Shown piece by piece: positions 38,500 through 48,264 of a stretch of DNA of 64,000 nucleotides. The stretch is taken from positions 62,001-126,000 of the forward strand of contig CALJUX010000081.1 in the NCBI GenBank assembly GCA_937978655.1. The letters run 5' to 3'. The stretch is from an uncultured Chromatiaceae bacterium. GTDB taxonomy: Bacteria > Pseudomonadota > Gammaproteobacteria > Enterobacterales > Alteromonadaceae. Position 1 is the first letter of the stretch, and each line of letters opens with the position of its first letter. The notes under the pieces are model-generated. The model was not told the origin of the DNA. It ran no database searches and saw nothing but the letters and a program-made list of their open reading frames with translations. Both the position numbers and the translations under genes were made by a program.

Positions 38500-38613
38500 T
38501 CAATCAGAAGAACAGCAACACCCCGCGGCTGCAGTTGCCTGTCGCAGCAGTGGGGCATATCGCAGGAAGTAGAAAGAAAAACAATATAAATCAACAAGAA
38601 AGGACAACAGGGT

Positions 38614-41600
38614 ATGACACAGAAGAAAAAAAAACATTTAACCCCGCATTTCACACTGCAAGCGCTCAGTCACGCGGTCTGGCTAGGCCTTGGTCTGGTG
38701 GCGGCTCCAGCGCTGGCCCAGCAAGCGGCAACTGCAACAACTACAACCACCAGCGCCGAAGCAACCAACGCGAAAAAAGCCGATAAAGCCGGCAAAGCCG
38801 ACGAGATTGAAGTGATTGAAGTGTCAGGCTTTCGCGGTAGTCTCAACGTCGCTTTAGCGGCGAAACGCGAAGCGGTCGGCAGTAAAGAAACTATTCTGGC
38901 GGAAGATTTAGGCAAATTTCCGGATTTAAACATCGCCGACAGCTTAGCGCGGGTGCCGGGCATTGCGATTGAACAAGACGCCGGCGAAGGCCGCCAAATC
39001 AGCCTGCGTGGTTTGGGCGCCACTTTTGTCAAAACCACCATCAACGGCATGGAATCAGCATCTGCCGGCGCGGCCACCGACGCCTCGGGCGGCGCCAATA
39101 AAAGCCGCGCTTTTGATTTTAACGTCTTTGCCTCCGAGTTATTCACTCAGATTGACGTGAACAAAACCGCCGCAGCAGAACTGGAAGACGGCGGTATTTC
39201 CGGTAACGTCAACTTGCAAACCGCGCGGCCATTTCAATATCAGGACGACAAGTTCGCCTATAACCTCAATGCGCGTTACAACGATGTCGCGTCTGAAGTC
39301 ACGCCGCGTGCCTCGCTGATGTTCAGTAAAAACTGGGACAATACCTTTGGTCTGCTGCTCTCTGCCGCTTATTCCGAGGGCCTGGTGCAAAGTGAAGGCG
39401 CGACGACGGTGCGCTGGAGTGTGAATAACCCGTCGTGGAAAACCGGCAACGCCGGCAATAAATTAACCGCCGCGCCGGTGACGCAATTAGACCCGAAAGG
39501 CGCCTACACCAACGCCAATATGGAAGGGCTGTGGATCCCACGTATTCCGCGGTATTCGATTTTTAATAAACAGCAGGACCGGTTGGGCTTAACCGCTGCG
39601 GCGCAATACCGGCCGCATGACAATCTGCTGCTGAACTTTGACCTGCTGCATGCCAAGCTCGACAGCACTATGGATGAATTCCAGTATTCGGCGCTGCTGC
39701 GCGGCAACGTCTCCAGCAAAACCAAAATTTACGCCGAAAATCTGGTGACGGACGCCAATAAAACCGTGGTGGCCGGCACATTATCCGGCGTGCCGATCCG
39801 CTCAGAAGCTCGGCAGGACGTATCGACCTCAGATTTTAATCAGGCGACTTTCTCTGGCGACTGGCAAATCAGCGACGCCTTACAGATGACCTTCCTCGCT
39901 GGTCTTGGCAAATCCGATTTGGATATCCCGTATCAGCGCACTTTTGCGTTGGATGCTAATAACTCCACTTTTGCCTATAGCTACGACAGCAATATCGACC
40001 CTGTCAGCCTGATTGGCACTAAAGGCACCGCTATTAGCAGCGGCAGCATGAATATGGACATTCCGGCCTTTGCTTTTGCGCCGGGTCAGGCCTTTGGCAA
40101 AACTTATACTCAGGCCGAATTACAAGCGTTGATGCTGAATCCTGATTTATACAAAGTTGGCCTGGTTCGTAACCGTAACCAGCAAATTAACAGCGAAAAT
40201 ACCAATTTTACCGTCAATTTTAAGTATGAGCTGAACGACGAACTGACGCTGAAATGGGGCCTGAATCAACGCGAATTCACCACCTACAACGTGCAGTATG
40301 ACAACGGCTGGAAAGTGCTGAATACCGCCACCAATAAAACCAGCGGCGATGCGGCGGAATCACTGGTTTTAGGTTTACCAGCGGCGCGCACGGCCGGCGC
40401 TTTGTATGGCATTTCACTGGATGCGGCCGGTCAGCATTTTGGCAAAGCTGCCGATGTGCCGGGTAATTCGACTTTAACTGCCGGCAGCTGGCTCACCACC
40501 GACTATCAAAAAGTGATGGCAGCCTTTTCTGGCGAAAGCTTCTTTGAAGCCAAACAACGTTATAACGCTACTTATGACATTGAAGAGAAAGTCACCGGCG
40601 CTTTTGTCCAGCTGGATTTTCGTTATGAACTGGGCGGACGTGAGCTACGCGGTAACATCGGCGGTCGTTATATCGACAACACCAATACCTCAGGTATTGT
40701 GAATCTGGACCATATCTATGCCGACGGCTACACCGCAGGACGGGGCGCCGGTGCAAGTTTAGCTGGTGGTCACGACTGGCGTTACACCGAAAGTAACGGC
40801 AAAGATTTCCTGCCAAGCTTAAACCTGGCCTATGACCTGAGCGAAACGCTGGTTGGCCGGCTGAGCCTGTCGCGCGCCATTACCCGCCCGGCGATTGCCG
40901 ATTTAGCCTCGGCGATTAAAGTGAATACGCCGGATGATAAAGACCCGACGGCCACCATCGAAATGGGCGCAGGCCCAACGCTGCGGCCGTATGAATCCGA
41001 TCAGGTCGACCTTGCCTTAGAGTGGTATTTTGATGACGAAGCGCTGCTGGCCTTAGCGGTGTTTTACAAAGACATCACTGGCCTCAGTAAAGGCTCGCGC
41101 CAGGAAGTATTAGATGCCGATCAGCTGAAAAGCCTTGGCATCGACTTAGGCTCGCGTGACCCGGCCGCAGTGACCTGGGATGTGACGCAACTGCTCAATA
41201 CCCCGGCCGAAGGCGTGCGTGGTGCCGAGCTGATTTATCAACAGCCGTTCAGTTTCCTGCCGGCGCCGTGGAATCGTTTTGGCGTGACATCCAACTTAAC
41301 CTGGATTGATTACGACCGCGATGTGGCTGACCCGATGACGAAAAATGTCATTAGTCTGCTGGCGGAAGAAACCTCGCGGCTTAATTACAACTGGACGCTG
41401 TACTACGAGCACAATGATTTCAGTGCGCGCTTGTCGTATAACTTCCGCGAACGGTATATCAAAGAATATCTGGATAAATACAAAGACGAAGGTAATTGGG
41501 GCCGTGGTTATGAAGACAAAGGCCAGCTGAATATTTCGTCGCGCTACAAAATTAACAGCAATTTGTCAGTGAGCTTTGAAGCCATCAACTTAACCAATGC

Positions 41601-41697
41601 CGCGACTGAGCAATGGAGTGATGTCTATACCTCAAGACCAGTGGAATACCTGCTCACCGGCCGGCAATATCTGGTTGGGATCCGGGGGAATTTCTGA
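38614..41697 (+). CDS. TonB-dependent receptor of the pectin locus
   Basis: Outer-membrane receptor of 1027 residues in the TIGR01782-like carbohydrate group. Signal peptide ends APALA near residue 36, followed by a Thr-rich and Ala/Lys-rich linker, then IEVIEVSGFRGSL as TonB box, EDLGKFPDLNIADSLARVPG and ISLRGLGATFVKTTINGMES in the plug, and a barrel ending GRQYLVGIRGNF. It overlaps the pectate lyase by one base, so receptor and lyase are co-translated; it most likely imports oligogalacturonides. Confidence 0.92.
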   Translation: MTQKKKKHLTPHFTLQALSHAVWLGLGLVAAPALAQQAATATTTTTSAEATNAKKADKAGKADEIEVIEVSGFRGSLNVALAAKREAVGSKETILAEDLGKFPDLNIADSLARVPGIAIEQDAGEGRQISLRGLGATFVKTTINGMESASAGAATDASGGANKSRAFDFNVFASELFTQIDVNKTAAAELEDGGISGNVNLQTARPFQYQDDKFAYNLNARYNDVASEVTPRASLMFSKNWDNTFGLLLSAAYSEGLVQSEGATTVRWSVNNPSWKTGNAGNKLTAAPVTQLDPKGAYTNANMEGLWIPRIPRYSIFNKQQDRLGLTAAAQYRPHDNLLLNFDLLHAKLDSTMDEFQYSALLRGNVSSKTKIYAENLVTDANKTVVAGTLSGVPIRSEARQDVSTSDFNQATFSGDWQISDALQMTFLAGLGKSDLDIPYQRTFALDANNSTFAYSYDSNIDPVSLIGTKGTAISSGSMNMDIPAFAFAPGQAFGKTYTQAELQALMLNPDLYKVGLVRNRNQQINSENTNFTVNFKYELNDELTLKWGLNQREFTTYNVQYDNGWKVLNTATNKTSGDAAESLVLGLPAARTAGALYGISLDAAGQHFGKAADVPGNSTLTAGSWLTTDYQKVMAAFSGESFFEAKQRYNATYDIEEKVTGAFVQLDFRYELGGRELRGNIGGRYIDNTNTSGIVNLDHIYADGYTAGRGAGASLAGGHDWRYTESNGKDFLPSLNLAYDLSETLVGRLSLSRAITRPAIADLASAIKVNTPDDKDPTATIEMGAGPTLRPYESDQVDLALEWYFDDEALLALAVFYKDITGLSKGSRQEVLDADQLKSLGIDLGSRDPAAVTWDVTQLLNTPAEGVRGAELIYQQPFSFLPAPWNRFGVTSNLTWIDYDRDVADPMTKNVISLLAEETSRLNYNWTLYYEHNDFSARLSYNFRERYIKEYLDKYKDEGNWGRGYEDKGQLNISSRYKINSNLSVSFEAINLTNAATEQWSDVYTSRPVEYLLTGRQYLVGIRGNF

Positions 41698-42917
41698 TGC
41701 AAAAAACAGCTCTGGCTATGCTCCTGATGTGTCAGGGGCTGGCCGGCCTGTCCTTGCCGGCCGTAGCGCTGGCGGACAGCGATGCCGCGGCGGCGGTTGA
41801 TTTCTGGCAGAGTGCGCCGCAGCAACCGTTGAGTGCGCAGTGGCAGGACTACCGGCGCCAGTCTGAGGCTGATGCGGCTTTGCTGGCGCAACAGCTGAAG
41901 GCTGAACTGAGCGCTGCGGGCCTTACCAAGCCATTGCCGGCGGTTAAAGCAAAAAACTTTGGCCTGGACGGGATCAGTAATTCTGCGCAGCTACAGGCAG
42001 TGTTGAGTTACCAAACCGTGCTCGGCGGCTGGAGCAAACGCACTGATATGCAGCAACCGCGCAAACCCGGCCAGCTGGCCGGCAGTGAGCCTGCGTATAT
42101 TCCGACTTTTGACAATGGCGCCACCAGCAGCCAAATGCGCTGGCTGGCGGCTTATTATCCAAAGGCAACGGCTGAAGAGCAGGCCCAGATCCGCAGTGCA
42201 CTGACACTCGCCGTGCAGTTTGTGCTGCGTGCACAATATCCCAACGGCGGCTTTGCCCAGTCTTATCCGCTGCGTGGCAGTTACCACGATGCCGTCACGC
42301 TGAACGACAACGTGATGACGGACTTGCTGAATCTGCTGTGGGATATCGCCAAGGCGCCTGAATATCAGTGGCTGAGCGCTGAGCTTCGCAGCAAAGCACA
42401 GGCCGGTTTTGCCAAAGGTGTGACGTGGCTGGTGTCGGCGCAAGTCAGCGTGAATGGTCAAGGCACCGTCTGGACAGCGCAGCATCATCCGCTGACTGGC
42501 GAACCGGTGGCGGCGCGCAAGTTTGAACAAATCAGTCTGGTAAGCAGTGAAAGTGCGGCGGTGCTGCAGTTGTTGCTGGACAAAGCGCCGGAACAATCCG
42601 GTGTGTTACCGGCGCTGTGCAGCGGTATCCAATGGCTGCAGCAGCATCAAATCCGCGACAAAACCTGGCAGCGTAATGACGCCGGCTCCAGGCTGGTGGA
42701 GAAAAAAGGTGCGCAAATCTGGGCACGGTTTTACAGTTTGCCACAACAACAGCCGGTGTTTTTTGACCGGGACGCTAAGGTCTACCACGACGTCAATCAG
42801 CTGTCGCTGGAACGTCAGCAAGGCTACGGCTGGTATCAAAGCAACGCCAAAAGCGTGCTGAAAGCCTGGCAAAAACGGCCGGAACTGCAGGCGCAGTGCG
42901 GCAAAAACGCAAACTGA
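41697..42917 (+). CDS. PL10 pectate lyase
   Basis: Secreted polysaccharide lyase family 10 enzyme of 406 residues that cuts polygalacturonate by beta-elimination. Signal peptide ends about residue 26 (AVALA). Family motifs GGWSKRTDM, PTFDNGATSSQMRWLA and YPNGGFAQSYPLRGSYHDA with NDNVM nearby (catalytic and Ca-binding residues in PL10) are intact. Its ATG overlaps the receptor stop (TGATG). Unsaturated products would need KduI/KduD-type enzymes, which are not in this window. Confidence 0.92.
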   Translation: MQKTALAMLLMCQGLAGLSLPAVALADSDAAAAVDFWQSAPQQPLSAQWQDYRRQSEADAALLAQQLKAELSAAGLTKPLPAVKAKNFGLDGISNSAQLQAVLSYQTVLGGWSKRTDMQQPRKPGQLAGSEPAYIPTFDNGATSSQMRWLAAYYPKATAEEQAQIRSALTLAVQFVLRAQYPNGGFAQSYPLRGSYHDAVTLNDNVMTDLLNLLWDIAKAPEYQWLSAELRSKAQAGFAKGVTWLVSAQVSVNGQGTVWTAQHHPLTGEPVAARKFEQISLVSSESAAVLQLLLDKAPEQSGVLPALCSGIQWLQQHQIRDKTWQRNDAGSRLVEKKGAQIWARFYSLPQQQPVFFDRDAKVYHDVNQLSLERQQGYGWYQSNAKSVLKAWQKRPELQAQCGKNAN

Positions 42918-42966
42918 CTGTGATGAACAGGCCGCCGTGTCAGGCGCAGCACCAGGAGCAGCCGCG

Positions 42967-44607
42967 TCAGGCGACGCCGCTGCTGGCGGGAGGCATATCC
43001 GCCGCGCTTTGCTGCAACATCACACTGCGTACCGCCGGAATCAGCCGGCGACTGACTGGTACTTGCTGGCCACTGGCCAGGATTAATACGGCGCCACTGC
43101 CGCTGTCGGTGTCCATCGTGGTGCGAAATTGCCGGACCTGATGGACATTGACCAGATAAGAGCGATGCACCCGCAGAAAAAAGCCGGGTAATTCCTGTTC
43201 CAGCGCGCGGAGTGTGCCGCTGTACAGCAGTTGACGCCCGTCCGCCAGCCAAATGTCGCTGTAGTCACGGGCGGCCTGACAATAAGCGATGCTGTCGGCC
43301 GGAATGCGCTGAATGTTGCCAGCGCCGCTTAAGGTCAGGCTGGCTTTGGGCGCAGCAGTGCCGTTTTGTTGTAGTTGCAGCTGAAGTTGCAGGATCAGCT
43401 GTTGGTCGGCCAGCTGTTGCTGCATTTGTTGCTGACGTTGCTGCGCCTGCTCAATAAACAGGCCACATAACAGCAGCGTCACCAGCAAAAACGCCAAAAT
43501 CTCCTGAAAAATACCATTGAGGACTATCGCCAGTATCAGATAAAGCAACAACAACGCGGTGCTGGTGCCGGCACCTGCTGCTTCGGCTGGCTCGGTTTTA
43601 TCGGCCTGATACCAGCGCCATCCGGCGATAAACGCAGCAATTGCGGCCGGCAGTAATGTGGCGATGGCAATGCGGTCGTCAAATGCATCCAGCCACCACA
43701 GCATCGGCAGTAACATAAGCGCAGTGACAAGCGTCCACCGTCGCCAGTGCTGGCGCTGATAACGCAGCGCGGTTAACCACAATAAACACAAGCCAAAGCC
43801 AGCGGCGCATAACAAAATGCCACAGAGCCTCAGCTCGTGCAGCGGATAGCGATACCCCAGCAGCCCTCTGCTCATTTCCAGCCACAGCTGCGCACCGGCA
43901 AACAGACATAACAACGCCAGCAGGGCTTCCTGCCCGGCAGGACCGGTTTCCGGTGTGTCATGGTGCGACGTCCGCAGTGCCAGCGCACTGAAGTACAGCA
44001 AGCCGGTGCATAACACTCCCAGCAGGAACAAACCCAGCTCCGCGTGTTGCTGCAGATAGGTTCGCACGTCGCCATAAGGGCCAATGCCAATAAAATGGAT
44101 CGGCTGCGCCAGCCTGAACCAACCGCGCTGGGCGGACATTTGCAGGACCAATTGGTTCGCACCGGGGCGCAGCAGCGCAGGTGGCAAATAAACCTGGCTG
44201 TCCATGTATCCCGGCATTTCGCTGGCGGCAGGGCCGGGCTGGCCATTCTGACCAATCCGCTGGCCGTTTAAGTACACAGCACTGGCGGCTTTGGCAAAAA
44301 TAAACAGCGCTAACGGCTTTTCAGCGGCAGATTCCGGCATGGTTAACGGCAGTTGTAACCACAACAAACGGCCTTGTGGATCTGCCGGCTCTGCACTGGC
44401 CTGCTGGCAACCGGCGGCGTTGAAATCTGCTGGTAAGGTGTGGATTTGCCCGGCATCACACCAGGCGTTGATGGTTAATTGTTGCAGTTGCGGCAGCGCC
44501 GGTGGCTGCTGCAACACCAGTGTCAGGCACCCCAGCAGCAAGAGCAGCAAAAACAGCGCAACACCAACGCGGCTGTGGCGAAACGGCTTCAGGGCAAACC
44601 TCTGCAT
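42967..44607 (-). CDS. LytTR-family membrane regulator
   Basis: A 546-residue regulator. One N-terminal helix (VGVALFLLLLLLGCLTLVL), a periplasmic beta-rich region to about residue 185 that looks like a galactose-binding or 7TMR-DISM sensor (AVYLNGQRIGQNG), then about seven to eight helices, a Gln-rich coiled-coil (~395-425) and a C-terminal LytTR DNA-binding domain from ~440 with YCQAARDYSDIWLADG and FFLRVHRSYLVNV. No receiver domain, so it is a one-component sensor. Convergent with the PL10 gene; target genes unknown. Confidence 0.87.
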   Translation of the reverse strand: MQRFALKPFRHSRVGVALFLLLLLLGCLTLVLQQPPALPQLQQLTINAWCDAGQIHTLPADFNAAGCQQASAEPADPQGRLLWLQLPLTMPESAAEKPLALFIFAKAASAVYLNGQRIGQNGQPGPAASEMPGYMDSQVYLPPALLRPGANQLVLQMSAQRGWFRLAQPIHFIGIGPYGDVRTYLQQHAELGLFLLGVLCTGLLYFSALALRTSHHDTPETGPAGQEALLALLCLFAGAQLWLEMSRGLLGYRYPLHELRLCGILLCAAGFGLCLLWLTALRYQRQHWRRWTLVTALMLLPMLWWLDAFDDRIAIATLLPAAIAAFIAGWRWYQADKTEPAEAAGAGTSTALLLLYLILAIVLNGIFQEILAFLLVTLLLCGLFIEQAQQRQQQMQQQLADQQLILQLQLQLQQNGTAAPKASLTLSGAGNIQRIPADSIAYCQAARDYSDIWLADGRQLLYSGTLRALEQELPGFFLRVHRSYLVNVHQVRQFRTTMDTDSGSGAVLILASGQQVPVSRRLIPAVRSVMLQQSAADMPPASSGVA

Positions 44608-44764
44608 GCTTCACTCCGGTGGCAGAAAAGGCCTGCCGTTCAGCGGAAAGATCACTACCGTTCAGCGCGGTAGCCACGATAGCCGATACCGCTGGCAGAT
44701 CAATGCTCGCCAGGCGCGAACCGCCTTGTTTTACTGGATTGAAGTTAACCAGGGAGAGCATGTT

Positions 44765-46294
44765 ATGTTATTGAAATCTATCAAGACAAGTGGTTTATCA
44801 CAACGCACAGCAGGGCGCAGCTGGATGCAGGCCATCAGCCTGGCTGTGCTGGTCGGTCTGAGTCCGCAAAGCCTGGCTGCAGCCGGTAAAGCCTACCCTT
44901 ATGCCAATGAAACGGCATTTCGTTTCACCGCCGCCAGCGGCGAAAGTACCGACGCGTTTCGCGGTTTCTTTTTAGTGCCGGAGAATCGTCAGCGCGCTGG
45001 CAGCCGCTTGCTGAAACTGCACTATGTGCGCTTTCCGGCCACCACAGCCCAGCCCGGCGCGCCGATTGTTTATCTGTCAGGGGGACCTGGCGGTTCTGGG
45101 ATCCACACCGCCAAAGGCCGGCGTTATCCGCTCTTTACCGGCCTGACGGCGCAGGCCGATGTCATTGCACTGGATCAGCGCGGTACTGGTTTGTCGGCCG
45201 ATATCCCGGTTTGTCAGTCGAAGGTGGTCGTGCCGACCGATCAGCGCATTGATGAGCAGCAGTTTGCTACATTGCACCGGGCGGCTGCCGCTGAGTGTCA
45301 ACAATTCTGGCAGCAGCAAGGGGCCGACCTGCTGGGCTATACCACAGTGCAGAATGCGCTGGATCTGGACGCTTTACGCCAGCATCTTGGCGCTGACAAA
45401 CTAACTTTGTGGGGCATCTCTTACGGCACGCATCTGGCGCTGGCCGCCAGTAAACTGATGCCGGAGCGGCTGGATAAACTGATATTGGCCAGTGTTGAAG
45501 GCTTGGATCAGACGGTAAAATTGCCGGCTGAAACCGGGCTATATCTGCAGCGTGTACAGCAGCTGATTGCGCTGGACCCGGCGTTGCAGGCGCGCTTTGG
45601 TGATCTCACGACGCTGATGCAGCAAGTGCTGACCGGGCTGGATCGCGAGCCGCTGCTACTGCACCTGCCGCAGGCCGACGGCAGCAGTCGCAGCTTTTTA
45701 TTTCAGCGGCTGCACTTACAAATCCTGACTTCGATGTCGCTGGCAGATCCGAATCCGCGTCTGGGGCAATTATTGCAGTTGTACCACGGCTTAAAAACGC
45801 AGTCGGCAGCAACCAAAACGGCGCTGCAGGAGCTGCTGCAAAGCGGCGCTCTGGATGGTTTCGCCGCAGGGCCTGTTGCACTGCAAATGATGCCGCTGCT
45901 GACCGATATCGCCTCCGGCATCTCGGCCACGAGGCTGGCGCAATACCAACAGCAGCACAGTGCTGCGTTATTGGGCGGCATGCTGAATTTTCCGATGCCG
46001 CAGCTCAATGACACTGTACCTGGTCTTGACCTTGGTCCAGCATTTCGCCAGGAAGCCACGCATGCCATCCCAACGTTAGTGCTGAGCGGGACCCTGGATG
46101 GCCGGACTTATCTGGCCGAACAGCAGCAGGCCGTTGCTGGTCTCAGCGCCCGGCAGCAGGTGATTGTGCGTTATGCCGGTCACAATCTGCTGGAAAGTTC
46201 ACCGCAGGTGTTGGCCACTATTCAGCAGTTCCTCAGTACCGGCAAAGTCCAGCAGCCACTGATTGAACTGCCGGTGCCGCAGCTGGGCTTGTGA
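44765..46294 (+). CDS. Secreted alpha/beta-hydrolase, S33-type aminopeptidase
   Basis: About 509 residues from the ATG at 44765, which has AGGGAGA seven bases upstream; the ORF stays open further upstream but that part runs antisense to the LytTR gene. Signal peptide ends SLAAA. Core motifs: oxyanion segment YLSGGPGGSG, DQRGTGLS, nucleophile elbow GISYGTH (Ser), Asp in SGTLDGRTY and His in YAGHNLLES. This is the tripeptidyl/prolyl aminopeptidase group with a C-terminal TAP-like domain. It may digest peptides in the periplasm; substrate not certain. Confidence 0.88.
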   Translation: MLLKSIKTSGLSQRTAGRSWMQAISLAVLVGLSPQSLAAAGKAYPYANETAFRFTAASGESTDAFRGFFLVPENRQRAGSRLLKLHYVRFPATTAQPGAPIVYLSGGPGGSGIHTAKGRRYPLFTGLTAQADVIALDQRGTGLSADIPVCQSKVVVPTDQRIDEQQFATLHRAAAAECQQFWQQQGADLLGYTTVQNALDLDALRQHLGADKLTLWGISYGTHLALAASKLMPERLDKLILASVEGLDQTVKLPAETGLYLQRVQQLIALDPALQARFGDLTTLMQQVLTGLDREPLLLHLPQADGSSRSFLFQRLHLQILTSMSLADPNPRLGQLLQLYHGLKTQSAATKTALQELLQSGALDGFAAGPVALQMMPLLTDIASGISATRLAQYQQQHSAALLGGMLNFPMPQLNDTVPGLDLGPAFRQEATHAIPTLVLSGTLDGRTYLAEQQQAVAGLSARQQVIVRYAGHNLLESSPQVLATIQQFLSTGKVQQPLIELPVPQLGL

Positions 46295-46440
46295 ATACGG
46301 CAGCGGCCTGCGACCGGAGCTGCATGGTAAAACCCATCCGCGGCGGCCCTGAAGAAAGCCTGACAGATCGGCGAAATTGCCCTTGTATCGTTACATAGTT
46401 TCGATATATTAGTTCCTGATAATGTTACAGGATCGCAAGG

Positions 46441-47295
46441 ATGCAGATGTTAAAGTGCTGGTTGTTCGGATTGATGTTGGGTTGCCTGAGCTGGCAAACC
46501 TGCGCTATCGACTGGTATGTCCGCGACTGGCCGCCGTTTAACATTCAGCAGGGGCCGGGCGCCGGTCAGGGGTCTTATGATTTGATGCTGGCGCAGCTGA
46601 TAGCGGCACTGCCGCAATATCCGCATCGCCAGCTGTTTGCGACGCTGATTAAACGCCAGCAGCTGATGCAGCAGGACGTACCGCATTGTTTATTTGGTGT
46701 GCTGAAATCCGCCGAACGGCAAAAAAAGATGCTGTTTTCTGACATCGCTTTTTATTCGCCGGCGCTGCGGATCGCGGCACGGGCCGATCATCCGTTGTGG
46801 CAGGCCAATGCCGCCGCCGCCCATATTGACCTGTCGTCACTGCTGCAGCAGGCCTGGACCGGGATGGTCGAATATAAAAGACTGTATCCGCAGAATATCC
46901 AGCAGTATGCTGGTGCATTGCTGCAGGTATCTGATAATTCAACCGATTTAGTCGCCATGTTAAAAGCAGGCCGCGCCGATTATGTGGTGGAATATCCGGA
47001 CCGGCTGCATTTTTTGGCGCAAAATCACCCGAGTGTTGCTTTGCGCTATGCCCGCTTACAGGGCGAACCGCCGGTGGTGCCGGTGTATGTCGCCTGCCAG
47101 AACACGCCGGCGGCGCCCGCGCAAATTCAGGCGATTAACCATGCACTGCAACAACTGCGCAGCAGCGCTGACTATCAGCAGGCCTGGCTGCATCAGCTCA
47201 GTGAGCAGTCCCGGCAGGAGCTGAAGCTGGCGGCGGCGCAGGACCCGTTGTTTCAAAGTTCCGCAGCAACCGCATGCACCGCTGAGGCTTGTTGA
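46441..47295 (+). CDS. Periplasmic binding-protein-like, TIGR02285 type
   Basis: A 284-residue secreted protein with a signal peptide MLKCWLFGLMLGCLSWQTCA (counted from a second ATG at 46447) and the fold of solute-binding family 3. Its opening segment DWYVRDWPPFNIQQGP and HCLFGVLKSAERQK match TIGR02285, a family of unknown ligand. It is a paralog of the gene at 48265 with the same motif order; a cytochrome c gene lies between. AGGA and AAGG precede the two possible ATGs. No permease is nearby, so sensing or enzyme partnership is as likely as transport. Confidence 0.8.
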   Translation: MQMLKCWLFGLMLGCLSWQTCAIDWYVRDWPPFNIQQGPGAGQGSYDLMLAQLIAALPQYPHRQLFATLIKRQQLMQQDVPHCLFGVLKSAERQKKMLFSDIAFYSPALRIAARADHPLWQANAAAAHIDLSSLLQQAWTGMVEYKRLYPQNIQQYAGALLQVSDNSTDLVAMLKAGRADYVVEYPDRLHFLAQNHPSVALRYARLQGEPPVVPVYVACQNTPAAPAQIQAINHALQQLRSSADYQQAWLHQLSEQSRQELKLAAAQDPLFQSSAATACTAEAC

Positions 47296-47372
47296 GCTGC
47301 GGTGTCACGCTGACGCTTGACCTGGCGACGCAACACCCGCTTAATACGCGTCAGCGTCATGTGCGGGGATTA

Positions 47373-48173
47373 ATGATGAAATTATTGGGCATATTGTTGT
47401 ACTGCTGGGCCTTGGCCGTGGCGGCTGAGCCGGTGCTGACCACAGTCCACAGCGGCCAGAGCCGCAGCTGGACATTGGCGCAGTTACAACAGCAACTGCC
47501 GGTGCAGGAAGTGCGGCTGCACGACCCGTCTTATAACCAGCTAAAAAGCTATCGCGGGTTTTTATTCAATGACTTACTGCAAAAAACCGGTTTCCCGCCA
47601 CTGCAGGACGACGACACGCTGGTGCTGACCGCCAGTGACGGCTATGCACCGACACTGAGCGCGGCACAGTTGCATCAGCAGCAGGCGGTCCTGGTGTTTG
47701 CCGAAGCCGGTCAGGCGGATTTCAGTTTTACCCCGTTGCAGCAAGGCAAAGAAATGTTATCGCCGGCGCCGTTTTATCTGGTCTGGCCCTGGGCGGGCAA
47801 GGCGGCGGAACACTTCGCCTGGCCATACCAGCTGGTGAAAATTGAGTTGCTGCCTTTTCGTGAACGCTACGCCGACGTGATCCCCGCCATCGATGCACCG
47901 CCCCCGGTGCAGCGTGGATTTACCCTGTTTAAGCAAAACTGCCTGAAATGCCATTCCATCAATCTGCAAGGCGGTGTACTCGGACCTGAACTGAATGCGC
48001 CGAAAAATATCACCGAATACTGGCAATTACATGATTTAAAAGCCTTTATAAAAAATCCGCCATCGTACCGTTATCAATCAAAAATGCCGGCATTTGCGCA
48101 TTTCAGTGACGCCGATATCGACGCAATCCTGGCTTATCTGACCCAGATGAAGCAGCAAAAAATCCGGCGCTGA
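47373..48173 (+). CDS. Periplasmic c-type cytochrome with molybdopterin-oxidoreductase-like domain
   Basis: A 266-residue exported protein. Signal peptide to AVAAEP; residues ~25-165 resemble the sulfite-oxidase/YedY fold (LYRGFLFNDLL-type segment SYRGFLFNDLLQKTGF and LTASDGYAPTLS) but I see no conserved molybdenum-ligand Cys; residues ~180-260 are a class I cytochrome c with haem site CLKCH and axial Met in SKMPAF. GGGGA is before the ATG. It lies between two paralogous binding-protein genes, so the three may form one redox or sensing module. Electron partner unknown. Confidence 0.85.
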   Translation: MMKLLGILLYCWALAVAAEPVLTTVHSGQSRSWTLAQLQQQLPVQEVRLHDPSYNQLKSYRGFLFNDLLQKTGFPPLQDDDTLVLTASDGYAPTLSAAQLHQQQAVLVFAEAGQADFSFTPLQQGKEMLSPAPFYLVWPWAGKAAEHFAWPYQLVKIELLPFRERYADVIPAIDAPPPVQRGFTLFKQNCLKCHSINLQGGVLGPELNAPKNITEYWQLHDLKAFIKNPPSYRYQSKMPAFAHFSDADIDAILAYLTQMKQQKIRR

Positions 48174-48264
48174 GCTGGGGCAAGATTGCGGCGAAAGTCG
48201 CACTTTATCGATCAAGGAAAGTGTGTATGATAAAAAGACTGCGGCGGTAAAATCAGAGGTTCAT

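Noticed and set aside
44291..44764. Upstream extension of the S33 peptidase frame
   Set aside because: It runs antisense through the LytTR gene, and a signal peptide with a good ribosome site begins at 44765.
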